This document shows, piece after piece, positions 9,145 through 16,608 of a stretch of DNA of 64,000 bases. This DNA is from Marinobacter lipolyticus SM19 (GTDB taxonomy: Bacteria > Pseudomonadota > Gammaproteobacteria > Pseudomonadales > Oleiphilaceae). The stretch covers positions 141,214 through 205,213 of the forward strand of contig NZ_KE007327.1 in NCBI RefSeq assembly GCF_000397065.2. The letters run 5' to 3'. Within the stretch, counting starts at the first letter, position 1. The number at the start of each line of letters is the position of its first letter. Below the pieces are notes generated by a model that saw only the letters and a list, made by a program, of their open reading frames with translations, ran no database searches and was not told the origin of the DNA. A program made the translations under genes and the position numbers.

Positions 9145-10698
9145 ATGGCTGAATCCCGCCATCACATCTTCCATCAATTTGCAGCCAGCGATTGGGGCGG
9201 TTTCCTGAAAGGGGTGGAAAAAGAAGGTCTGCGGGTTGACCGCAACGGCTTTATTGCTCATACCCCGCACCCTCGTGCCCTGGGGTCAGCGTTGACCCAC
9301 CCAAGGATTACCACCGACTATTCTGAAGCCTTGCTAGAGCTGATTACCCCGGTGTGTAACAGCACTGGCAGCCTGCTGTCGTCATTGCGGGATGTGCACC
9401 GGTTTGTGCAGAAGCACCTGGGGGATGAGGTGTTCTGGGCAGCGAGCATGCCCTGCGAACTGGATGGTGATGCCAGTATTCCCATTGCGGAATACGGTAC
9501 GTCCAATATTGGTCGCCTCAAGCATGTCTATCGCCAGGGGCTGGCCGTGCGTTATGGCCGGATGATGCAAAGCATCGCCGGCGCTCACTACAATCTGTCA
9601 CTGCCGGACGGATTCTGGTCGTTGTGGCAGCAGGCGCTGGGGAACCAGCAGAGCCTGAAGGATTTCAAATCAGATCAGTATTTCTGGTTGATCCGGAACT
9701 TCCGTCGCCGCAGCTGGTTGCTGATGCTGCTGTTCGGGGCATCGCCCGCACTTGATGCGAGCTTTGTCGCGGGAGTAAAGCATGGCCTTGCCCGATTTAA
9801 TGACAATACCTGGTACGGGCCGGACGCCACGTCGCTAAGGATGGGAGACCTGGGTTATCACAATAACGCCCAGTCGTCCCTGAATATCTGCTTTAACGAA
9901 CTGAGCACCTACACCCGGACGCTGGATCGGGCGATACATACCCCGTGGCCGGCCTACGAAGCCATTGGCACCCGCCGTGGCGACGAGTTTATCCAGATCA
10001 ACACCAGCGTGCTCCAGATCGAGAACGAGTATTACAGCGCAGTGCGCCCAAAACGCACCACCGAGCGCGAGGAAAAACCGATACAGGCACTGGAGGCCCG
10101 GGGGGTGGAGTACATCGAGGTGCGCTGCCTGGATCTGGATCCGTTCTCTGCGGTGGGTGTCACGGAAAGCCAGATCGATTTCCTCGACCTGTTCCTGCTG
10201 GACTGCCTGTTGTCTGACAGTCCCCGCATTGACGATAGCGAATGCGAGCGGCTTGATGACAATTACAAGGACGTGGTGGCCAACGGTCGCAACGTTGAAC
10301 TCGCATTGTGCCGTGGCGGGCGAAAGACTCCGGTAGGTGAGGCTGCCGACAGCCTGTTGTCGGAGCTGGAGCCACTGGCGGAACGACTCGACAGCTGGAT
10401 CGGTGGTGACGCTTATCGCCGTGCGCTCCAGGCGCAGCGTGACAAACTGACGTCGCCGGGTCTGGTTCCCTCTGCGCGGGTAACAGCGGCCATGTCGCAA
10501 GCCGGTCTCGGCCATCGGGAGTGGGTGCTGGACATGTCCCGTCAGCATCAGCAGACTCTCCGTGAAGAGCCATACGCCGCGACCTCGCTGGCGGAATTCG
10601 AGCGTATGAGTGCGGAATCCCTGGACGAGCAGGCGAGAATGGAGGCGGCGGATACCCTGCCTTTTGCCGAGTTCCTGGATGAATACCTGCGCTCCTGA
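9145..10698 (+). CDS. gshA: Glutamate-cysteine ligase
   Basis: 517 residues, matching the proteobacterial class I GshA family (E. coli 518). It catalyses ATP-dependent gamma-glutamylcysteine formation, the first step of glutathione synthesis in the cytoplasm. Family segments visible include KGVEKEGLRVDRNGF at the N-terminus, TTDYSEALLELITPV, GAHYNLSLPDGFW, and IQINTSVLQIENEYYS followed by VEYIEVRCLDLDPF. The start is an ATG preceded by GCAGGAG at suitable spacing. The gene appears monocistronic, with a hairpin upstream and a 127-bp gap before the RMF-like gene. gshB is not in the window. Confidence 0.97.
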   Translation: MAESRHHIFHQFAASDWGGFLKGVEKEGLRVDRNGFIAHTPHPRALGSALTHPRITTDYSEALLELITPVCNSTGSLLSSLRDVHRFVQKHLGDEVFWAASMPCELDGDASIPIAEYGTSNIGRLKHVYRQGLAVRYGRMMQSIAGAHYNLSLPDGFWSLWQQALGNQQSLKDFKSDQYFWLIRNFRRRSWLLMLLFGASPALDASFVAGVKHGLARFNDNTWYGPDATSLRMGDLGYHNNAQSSLNICFNELSTYTRTLDRAIHTPWPAYEAIGTRRGDEFIQINTSVLQIENEYYSAVRPKRTTEREEKPIQALEARGVEYIEVRCLDLDPFSAVGVTESQIDFLDLFLLDCLLSDSPRIDDSECERLDDNYKDVVANGRNVELALCRGGRKTPVGEAADSLLSELEPLAERLDSWIGGDAYRRALQAQRDKLTSPGLVPSARVTAAMSQAGLGHREWVLDMSRQHQQTLREEPYAATSLAEFERMSAESLDEQARMEAADTLPFAEFLDEYLRS

Positions 10699-10825
10699 TG
10701 TGAGATACGGGGAGCCTGGTTCGCGCCGGAATTGGACCTGTCGCACAAAAACTGAACAAATATATGTCGGGTTCTGGCGCCTGCTGTTAAATTTATACGG
10801 CAGTCAGGCATCAGGGAGAGCCGGC

Positions 10826-11041
10826 ATGACCAGAGAGTCCAAACTGGGTTGGGATGTTCAATCGCTGAACAAAGCGTACCGCCACGGTTATATGGCGGCG
10901 TCAATGGGCATGGAGCTTAACCGCTGCCCCTATCGGAGTGAGGTGGTTATAGCTGCCTGGGAGGCTGGCTGGGAGGATGCCAGCGTGGCGGCTCGCGAGT
11001 CGGAAGCCGCCAGTGATGACCTGTTGTCCTGGATTGCCTGA
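10826..11041 (+). CDS. Ribosome modulation factor (RMF)-like small protein
   Basis: 71 residues from the ATG at 10826, preceded by AGGGAGAG. The frame is open further upstream, but no better start is visible. The core (residues about 14-50) follows the RMF pattern: an A-x-x-x-GY-x-A segment (NKAYRHGYMAAS), a G, then RCPYRS, then AAWEAGWEDA. E. coli RMF has AHQRGYQAG, MCPYQ and WLGGWREA in the same order. RMF drives 70S ribosomes into inactive 100S dimers in stationary phase; members of the broader RMF/CrpP-fold family can have other roles. This protein is longer than E. coli RMF (55 aa) at both ends and lacks the Arg/Lys-rich N-terminus, so ribosome hibernation is plausible but not certain. 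It converges on the FliL-like gene. Confidence 0.75.
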   Translation: MTRESKLGWDVQSLNKAYRHGYMAASMGMELNRCPYRSEVVIAAWEAGWEDASVAARESEAASDDLLSWIA

Positions 11042-11063
11042 GCCATTCGTCCCGGCTGCCCGT

Positions 11064-11507
11064 TCATTTCTGTACGACAAATTCCGTAAACAGCACGCCG
11101 GTAATGGTTTCGCCGGTCTGCTGTTCGGCCAGCACCGCATTGATCCGTCGCTTGGCCTCCTCCCTCAGCGCGGCCTGCCCGTCACCGGTTGCCAGCTGGT
11201 CAGCGTCGGTCTGTTCCCCGAACAACATCACCAGTTCGTGCCTGAGCCTGGGCATATGAGCCTCCACGGCCGGGCGGGTGGTCTCTTTCGACGCTCGAAT
11301 AGTCACCGAGGCTTTCAGGTAGGTGAGTTTATCGCCAGGTTTACCCACGTGGGTGACAAACGACGGGTCCATTTCGATGTAGTCGGTGATGGTGGCTTCC
11401 TGAGCGGCCTCCGTTTCCTCTTCTTCCTCCTGTGCGACCGCGGCGGCAGGAATAACGGGTAACAGGCACAGCAGGATCAGAAAAAAACGTTTTAGTTGAA
11501 GTGTCAT
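11064..11507 (-). CDS. FliL-like exported protein
   Basis: 147 residues. The N-terminus (KRFFLILLCLLPVIPAAAVA) looks like a cleavable signal peptide rather than a retained anchor, followed by a very acidic run (QEEEEETEAAQE). The rest resembles the periplasmic domain of the flagellar stator-associated protein FliL: a Tyr-rich strand (YIEMDPSFVTHV), KLTYLKASVTIRA, a helical segment, REEAKRRINAVL, and an ending strand VLFTEFVVQK. True FliL is usually encoded in the fliLMNOPQR operon. Here there are no flagellar neighbours, so this is probably a FliL-domain paralogue. Its function is unknown. Confidence 0.75.
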   Translation of the reverse strand: MTLQLKRFFLILLCLLPVIPAAAVAQEEEEETEAAQEATITDYIEMDPSFVTHVGKPGDKLTYLKASVTIRASKETTRPAVEAHMPRLRHELVMLFGEQTDADQLATGDGQAALREEAKRRINAVLAEQQTGETITGVLFTEFVVQK

Positions 11508-11671
11508 AGGCTTGAAGTTCGCTATGGTTTAGGGTTTAGTGACGAAGCATTGGCGATACCCGCCTGATTTTCGCAGAATAACAGGCCCGGTGGCCTCTTG
11601 CAGCATTCGCTGCACCCCGGCCAGCTCTGGTTGGGTGTAAAGAGCCTGAATGTCATCTCCGAGGTGTACTT

Positions 11672-12178
11672 TTGACTTCCAGACTGGTGTTTTCAGTAAT
11701 TTTTGTGGTGTGCGCCGCGCTGCTGGGCGTGGCTTTTTACATGGAACATGTCATGGGGCTCGAGCCTTGCCCGTTGTGCTGGCTCCAGCGTTTCGGGTTT
11801 ATGGGCGCCGGGCTGGTGAGTCTGCTGGCGGTATTGCATAACCCGCAAGGTATCGGTGTTCGCCTGTATGGCCTGCTGCTGGCAATCACCGCAGGCTCAG
11901 GACTGACGGTGTCCGGGCGACAGCTGTGGCTGCAGAGCCTGCCGGAGGACCAGGTGCCGGCGTGTGGGCCATCCGTGGACTACATGCTGGAGGTCCTTCC
12001 CCTGTCCGAGGTGCTGACCACGGCTTTCCGGGGTACCGGCGATTGTGCAGAAGTCGTCTGGCGATTCCTCGGTTTGAGCATTCCGGGATGGACGTCGGTG
12101 TTCTTCTTGCTGTTGGTGATTGCCGGACTCGTGATGCTGTTTGGTACTGGCAAAAGGTCTGAGTGGGGTGGAGACTGA
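11672..12178 (+). CDS. dsbB: Disulfide bond formation protein B
   Basis: 168-residue inner-membrane protein with four hydrophobic segments. DsbB reoxidises periplasmic DsbA and passes electrons to quinone. Both redox pairs are present: CPLC (Cys33/Cys36) in the first periplasmic loop, and Cys98 with Cys125 in the second loop (VPACGPSVDYML ... GTGDCAEVVW). Arg40 follows the CPLCWLQR motif as usual. Translation probably starts at a TTG (11672) with GAGGTG upstream, because the first ATG would delete the first transmembrane helix. dsbA is not in the window. An open but unstarted frame lies antisense to the 5' region. Confidence 0.95.
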   Translation: MTSRLVFSVIFVVCAALLGVAFYMEHVMGLEPCPLCWLQRFGFMGAGLVSLLAVLHNPQGIGVRLYGLLLAITAGSGLTVSGRQLWLQSLPEDQVPACGPSVDYMLEVLPLSEVLTTAFRGTGDCAEVVWRFLGLSIPGWTSVFFLLLVIAGLVMLFGTGKRSEWGGD

Positions 12179-12278
12179 AACGGTTGCGGCCTGCTATGGG
12201 CATGGGGTACCTTGAGTCTCGACATAACAAAAAATCGAAATCGACACCGGGTATGTCAGGTAACTGGAGAAAGGCGTC

Positions 12279-12761
12279 ATGTTGGAAAATTGCCGTAATG
12301 CCAGGGAGCGTTGGGGTGGCGTAAGCGAGCTGATTGATCGCTGGCTGAAGGAGCGCCAGGAGTTATTGGTGCAGTACTGTGAGTTGTCCGGAGAAAACGA
12401 CTTTTCCCAGACGGAAGCTCTGCGTGAAAAGTTTGTCCGGCTCTGCGAGGTGTTGGTGGACTATGTGTCCGCCGGTCATTTTGAAATCTATGAGCAGCTT
12501 ATTCAGGAAGCCAGGGAATTCAATGACGGTGGGCTGGAGCTGGCTGCCAAGTTATATCCGCGGATTGCACAGACCACTGAGACGGCGCTGAACTTCAATG
12601 ACCGCCTGGATGGCAAAACGCTCAGCGAGAGTGATGTCCGGAGATTGTTCGATCAGCTGTCCGAACTGGGAGAGATTCTGGAAAGCCGGTTCGAGATGGA
12701 AGATTACCTGATTGAGCATCTGCATAATGTTCACGCAGACGAGGTCATGTCCTCGGCCTGA
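12279..12761 (+). CDS. rsd: Anti-sigma-70 factor Rsd/AlgQ
   Basis: 160 residues, all-helical, matching the Rsd/AlgQ family that binds region 4 of sigma-70 and shifts RNA polymerase towards alternative sigma factors in stationary phase. Typical segments are MLENCRNARERWGGVSELID at the very N-terminus, LCEVLVDYVSAGHFEIYEQL, and a C-terminal FNDRLDGKT-LFDQLSELGEILE-RFEMEDYLIEHL helix run. In Pseudomonas this protein (AlgQ) also affects alginate, and it is encoded in the same chromosomal neighbourhood as algR/algZ. The SD (TGGAGAAAGG) is good. Confidence 0.93.
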   Translation: MLENCRNARERWGGVSELIDRWLKERQELLVQYCELSGENDFSQTEALREKFVRLCEVLVDYVSAGHFEIYEQLIQEAREFNDGGLELAAKLYPRIAQTTETALNFNDRLDGKTLSESDVRRLFDQLSELGEILESRFEMEDYLIEHLHNVHADEVMSSA

Positions 12762-12787
12762 GGCTCTCAGGGAAGCGGGATAGACCA

Positions 12788-12807
12788 GCAGCCTCTGTGG
12801 AGGCTGC
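12788..12807. terminator. Hairpin between convergent rsd and FKBP genes
   Basis: An 8-bp inverted repeat gcagcctc/gaggctgc with a 4-base loop lies in the 73-bp gap between two converging genes. There is no T tract on either side, so it could be a weak bidirectional terminator or simply an mRNA 3'-end stem. Confidence 0.35.
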
Positions 12808-12834
12808 CGTCTGTATCCATAGAGCGAGGCCGGT

Positions 12835-13542
12835 TTACTCCGGGTTTACCTCGATCAGCTCCACATCAAACACCAGAGTTTCGTTCGGCCCGATGCTGTG
12901 GTTTCCACCTGGCCCATAGGCAAGCTCTGAAGGAATGTACAGCTTCGCACGGCTGCCTTCGTTCATCAGCTGTAGGCCCTCGGTCCAGCCGGGAATGACC
13001 TGGTTGAGACCAAAGGTGACCGGCTCGCCACGCTCACGAGAGCTGTCAAAAACCTCTCCGGACAGCAGTTCACCGGTATAGTGAACTTTTACCCGGTCGC
13101 TTTCTCCGGGCTTGTCGCCATCACCTTCTTCCAGGATTTCGTACTGCAGGCCGGAGTCCGTGGTTTCAACGCCTTCCCTTTCAGCATTCTCAGCGAGAAA
13201 CGCTTCACCGGCTTCACTGTTCTTCTGGGCCAGCTCTTCCTGCTGTTCATTTTGCCGCTCCTGGAGTTGCTGCTGATAGGCCATCAGCGCTTCCTGGATT
13301 TCTTCACGGCTCATCCGGCTCACTTCTTCGTCACCTTCATGGCCATGCTCAATCCCCTGGAGGAATTGTTCCATCTGCAGGTCCGGAAGGTCGTTCTTCA
13401 TGCGCTCACCGAGCACCAGTCCCATGCCATAACTGACCTTCTGGTCGGTGGTGTCCAGGCTCGGGTCTTTTTCCGATTCGGTTTGCGTGGAGCAACCGGC
13501 GACGATGCCGGTCACTGCCAGTGCGAGCAGCATTTTCTTCAT
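12835..13542 (-). CDS. FKBP-type peptidyl-prolyl cis-trans isomerase lipoprotein
   Basis: 235 residues. It has a lipoprotein signal with lipobox VAGC (Cys16), then an N-terminal helical dimerisation domain (about 30-120, with a long Gln/Glu-rich helix) as in FkpA/Mip. The C-terminal FKBP domain (about 130-235) has VKVHYTGELLSGEVFDSS, a PVTFGLNQVIPGWTEGLQ segment, and AYGPGGNHSIGPNETLVFDV. It catalyses prolyl isomerisation and probably acts as a periplasmic folding factor, presumably anchored to a membrane by the lipid. FkpA, by contrast, is soluble. It is preceded by a small palindrome and appears to be its own transcription unit. Confidence 0.93.
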   Translation of the reverse strand: MKKMLLALAVTGIVAGCSTQTESEKDPSLDTTDQKVSYGMGLVLGERMKNDLPDLQMEQFLQGIEHGHEGDEEVSRMSREEIQEALMAYQQQLQERQNEQQEELAQKNSEAGEAFLAENAEREGVETTDSGLQYEILEEGDGDKPGESDRVKVHYTGELLSGEVFDSSRERGEPVTFGLNQVIPGWTEGLQLMNEGSRAKLYIPSELAYGPGGNHSIGPNETLVFDVELIEVNPE

Positions 13543-13564
13543 TGCAGAGTCCTATGTTGTGGGT

Positions 13565-13584
13565 GGGGTGCTTTGGAGCACCCC
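13565..13584. terminator. Stem-loop upstream of the FKBP gene
   Basis: A perfect 8-bp stem ggggtgct/agcacccc with a 4-base loop lies between the end of the DUF4124-like gene and the FKBP start, both on the minus strand. No T tract follows on the minus strand, so a terminator role is tentative. Confidence 0.35.
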
Positions 13585-13669
13585 GTATTGTGTTTCTCTG
13601 AAATTGGGAAAGGTAACGGGTTCTGTAGTCAGATGCCACTGAACATGTGTTAAGAAAGTGGCCAGAAAC

Positions 13670-14065
13670 TCAGCTGCCATGATTGGTGGTTGAGGACGGT
13701 GCCAGGGAGAAAGGTGCACTGTAGGGGGATTGCCAGTCGGTTTCCGGGTCTTGCTCTGTCGAGCGCGGTTCGTCACCATTATTTTGTCGTTCAATGGCCA
13801 GGGCATTCCACGGGCCATCCTCGGGGGGCTGGTCCGCATAGTGCCAGCTACCATCGCTGTCCTGCCATTTGAAGACAATGTCAGGGCCTTCAACAGGGAT
13901 TGGGGATGGCACCAGCCCTTCAAAAGCCGGAATTTCCGTGCCGGTCTCTTCTTCAGGGGTACTCTCGACGGCTTCGGGTTTTGGCTCGTTGAGCCCAAAA
14001 AACATGAGGACGAGCAGAACGCCGAGTGCCGGGAATGCGAGACGGATGAGCCATTTCATCATCAT
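13670..14065 (-). CDS. DUF4124-like membrane-anchored protein
   Basis: 131 residues. One N-terminal hydrophobic segment (LIRLAFPALGVLLVLMFFG) acts as signal anchor or uncleaved signal. A Glu/Pro-rich linker follows, then the short motif VFKWQDSDGSWHYADQPP (about 66-83), typical of DUF4124 proteins, whose function is unknown. The rest is low-complexity and polar. Its ATG overlaps the stop of the upstream TIGR02444-type gene (ATGA), so the two are translationally coupled. Three consecutive ATG codons make the exact start ambiguous by up to two residues. Confidence 0.8.
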   Translation of the reverse strand: MMMKWLIRLAFPALGVLLVLMFFGLNEPKPEAVESTPEEETGTEIPAFEGLVPSPIPVEGPDIVFKWQDSDGSWHYADQPPEDGPWNALAIERQNNGDEPRSTEQDPETDWQSPYSAPFSLAPSSTTNHGS

Positions 14066-14589
14066 TCCCCTCGTGCTCCGGCAGCAAAGGCCATCAAGCC
14101 CGGGATGAGGGCGTCTAGCAATAGTCCGGTTTCCATATCCATAACCGTCTCCGGAGCCGCCGCTTGAAGGTTGATGTGGGCCAGTTGTTCGGGTTCATAC
14201 ATGCCGGCGCTCTCTCGTTGGGTGTTGACAAGGCATTGATAGGTCAAAGCCAGTTCAATCCTCTCTGCTTCCAGTTCGTTTGTCGCGATGCTGGTGCGCA
14301 AGCTCTCTGTCACCGGGTTATCCCGGGGAATAAATTGCCGGGCTGAGCGCAGCGGCTCGGTTACATGGCTGCGCCACTCTGTTACCGTATCGCACTCATG
14401 GCCACTGTATTTCTGGCCCGTAATGGTAAGCCAGCAGGCACTCAAAATCTGTGTAACGTTCCACCCTTTGCCTTGCAACGCCAGACAGGTCGACTCAATG
14501 CCCGGATATTTCCAGAATGCCAAGGCAAAACGCCAAAGCGGGCTATCCGGTTCCATTTCTGATGGCAGCTGTTCCCGGTCGTCCTGCAT
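14062..14589 (-). CDS. TIGR02444-family conserved protein
   Basis: 175 residues, cytoplasmic and helix-rich. The N-terminal part (LWRFALAFWKYPGIESTCLA, then LQGKGWNVTQILSACWLT) matches the conserved family TIGR02444, which is widespread in gammaproteobacteria and of unknown function. The conserved pattern is a Trp/Phe-rich Y-x-x-PG-x-x-x-x-CL-x-LQ segment followed by a helix with a Trp. It is divergent from the ABC-F gene, with 48 bp between starts, and coupled by a 4-bp overlap to the DUF4124-like gene downstream. Confidence 0.8.
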   Translation of the reverse strand: MQDDREQLPSEMEPDSPLWRFALAFWKYPGIESTCLALQGKGWNVTQILSACWLTITGQKYSGHECDTVTEWRSHVTEPLRSARQFIPRDNPVTESLRTSIATNELEAERIELALTYQCLVNTQRESAGMYEPEQLAHINLQAAAPETVMDMETGLLLDALIPGLMAFAAGARGE

Positions 14590-14637
14590 TTTGGCCCTGT
14601 GGCTTCCTTGTAAAGCTTACCCTGATAAAATGACAAC

Positions 14638-16608
14638 ATGCTAACGATAACGGATCTCAGTTTACAACGGGGCGGCGTCTGGTTGCTAGACACCGTCAGC
14701 CTCACCATTCAGCCTGGCCAGCGGGTTGCCATCGTCGGTGCCAACGGCGCTGGCAAATCCAGTCTGTTCCAGCTTTTGCTGGGGCAACTTTCCCCCGAAC
14801 AGGGCAGTGTGTCACTCCCTGGAGGGTGCCGCATTGCCCATATGGCCCAGGAGGTCGCGGCATCCGGGCGAAGTGCCCGTGACTTCGTGCTGGATGGTGA
14901 CCACGACCTGCGCCGGATGGAACGGGAGCTTGCCGAGGCAGAACACAATGAGGATGACCATGCCCAGGCCCGCATCCACGGCGAGCTTGATGTGCATGAA
15001 GCCTGGTCCGCACCGCGCCGGGCCGAGACGCTGTTGCGGGGGTTGGGTTTCTCCGACGCTGATACCGAACGGCCAGTGTCGGCCTTTTCCGGTGGCTGGC
15101 GAATTCGTCTGAACCTGGCACAGGCGCTGATGAGGCCGTCCGACCTGTTGCTGCTGGACGAACCCACCAACCACCTGGACCTGGATGCGTGCCTATGGCT
15201 TGAGAACTGGCTACGCCGATACAGCGGGACATTGCTGTTCATCTCCCATGACCGCGATTTCATGGATCGGGTTGCGACTCATGTGGTTCATTTTGACCGG
15301 CGTAAACTGGAACTCTATACGGGTAATTACTCAGCATTCGAAGGGCAGCGCAGTGAGCGCCTGGCGCAACAGCAGGCCGGCTTTGAGCGCCAGCAGGCTC
15401 GGATTGCCGAGATTCAACGTTTTATCGACCGGTTTAAAGCCCAGGCCACCAAGGCGCGTCAGGCCCAGAGTCGGGTCAAGGCGCTTGAGCGCATGGAGAA
15501 AATTGCTCCGGCGCATGTGGATTCACCGTTCAGCTTCGAGTTTCCGGTAGCGGATAAGGTGTCCAGTCCGTTGCTGTCGATTCGTCATGGTGCTGCCGGC
15601 TACGGAGATACGGTGATTCTGAACGGTATTCATCTGTCGTTGCTGCCCGGAAGTCGGATCGGTTTGCTCGGTCCAAACGGTGCCGGTAAATCGACCCTGA
15701 TGGATGCGCTGCGGGGGCAGGCCACCCTGCTGGCGGGTGAGCGTACCGCCGGTGAAAACCTGTCTGTTGGTTATTTTGCCCAGCACCAGTTGGAATCTCT
15801 GGACCTGAATGCGAGTCCCTTCCTGCATCTCCAGCGGTTGTCACCAAAAGCGTCCGAGCAGAGTATCCGTAACTTTCTTGGTGGTTTTGACTTCCATGGG
15901 GACGAAGCGTTGAGCGCGATTCGTTCTTTTTCTGGGGGCGAGAAGGCTCGTGTCGCCCTGGCGGTGATCGCGTGGCAGAAGCCAAACCTGTTGCTGTTGG
16001 ATGAGCCCACCAACCATCTGGATCTGGAAATGCGTCAGGCGCTGACCATGGCGTTGCAGAATTTTTCTGGTGCGATTGTGGTGGTGTCTCACGACCGCCA
16101 CTTGCTGCGAAACACCGTGGATGAGTTCTGGCTGGTGAATGATGGCCGGGTGGCGGAATATGACGGCGATCTGGAAGACTATGAGCGCTGGCTGGCGGAC
16201 CGTCGTAAGGATGAGTCCGAGCCGCCCAGACGGGAATCACAACAGGGTGGGTCTGCGGCACCGGTAAGTGAGGGCAGAGGGAGTGTCGCTGGAGCTGGAG
16301 TGGCTGGAGAGAATGCGGAGGATCGCAAGGCGCGGAAGCGAGCCGAGGCCGCGATTCGGCAGAAGCTGAGCCCGTACCGCAAGCAGCAATCCGTGCTGGA
16401 AAAAGAAATGGAACAACTTCACCAGAAACTCACGACTCTGGAGGGCGAGCTGTCGGCGCCGGGCCTGTATCAGGACGGTGGCAAACAGCAATTGAAAGAG
16501 CTGTTGGCACAACAGGCACAGTTCAAGGGGCGCCTGGAAGATGTGGAAGCCCAGTGGCTGGAGATCAGTGAAACCGTAGAGAGCCTGGAGGCGGAACTGG
16601 TTGCCTAG
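14638..16608 (+). CDS. ABC-F family ATPase, YheS-type
   Basis: 656 residues with two ABC ATPase domains and no transmembrane segments, as in ABC-F proteins that bind the ribosomal E site. The first domain has Walker A GANGAGKSS, signature FSGGWRIRLNLA, and LLLDEPTNHLDLDA. The second has GPNGAGKST, FSGGEKARVALA, and LLLDEPTNHLDLEM. Between them lies the linker rich in Arg/Gln (about 235-290) typical of the P-site tRNA-interaction motif. The C-terminal 130 residues form a charged coiled coil (KLSPYRKQQSVLEKEMEQL), as in YheS. The exact substrate (stalled or specific mRNAs) cannot be read. The stop overlaps the ppx stop region by 4 bp, tail to tail. Confidence 0.9.
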   Translation: MLTITDLSLQRGGVWLLDTVSLTIQPGQRVAIVGANGAGKSSLFQLLLGQLSPEQGSVSLPGGCRIAHMAQEVAASGRSARDFVLDGDHDLRRMERELAEAEHNEDDHAQARIHGELDVHEAWSAPRRAETLLRGLGFSDADTERPVSAFSGGWRIRLNLAQALMRPSDLLLLDEPTNHLDLDACLWLENWLRRYSGTLLFISHDRDFMDRVATHVVHFDRRKLELYTGNYSAFEGQRSERLAQQQAGFERQQARIAEIQRFIDRFKAQATKARQAQSRVKALERMEKIAPAHVDSPFSFEFPVADKVSSPLLSIRHGAAGYGDTVILNGIHLSLLPGSRIGLLGPNGAGKSTLMDALRGQATLLAGERTAGENLSVGYFAQHQLESLDLNASPFLHLQRLSPKASEQSIRNFLGGFDFHGDEALSAIRSFSGGEKARVALAVIAWQKPNLLLLDEPTNHLDLEMRQALTMALQNFSGAIVVVSHDRHLLRNTVDEFWLVNDGRVAEYDGDLEDYERWLADRRKDESEPPRRESQQGGSAAPVSEGRGSVAGAGVAGENAEDRKARKRAEAAIRQKLSPYRKQQSVLEKEMEQLHQKLTTLEGELSAPGLYQDGGKQQLKELLAQQAQFKGRLEDVEAQWLEISETVESLEAELVA

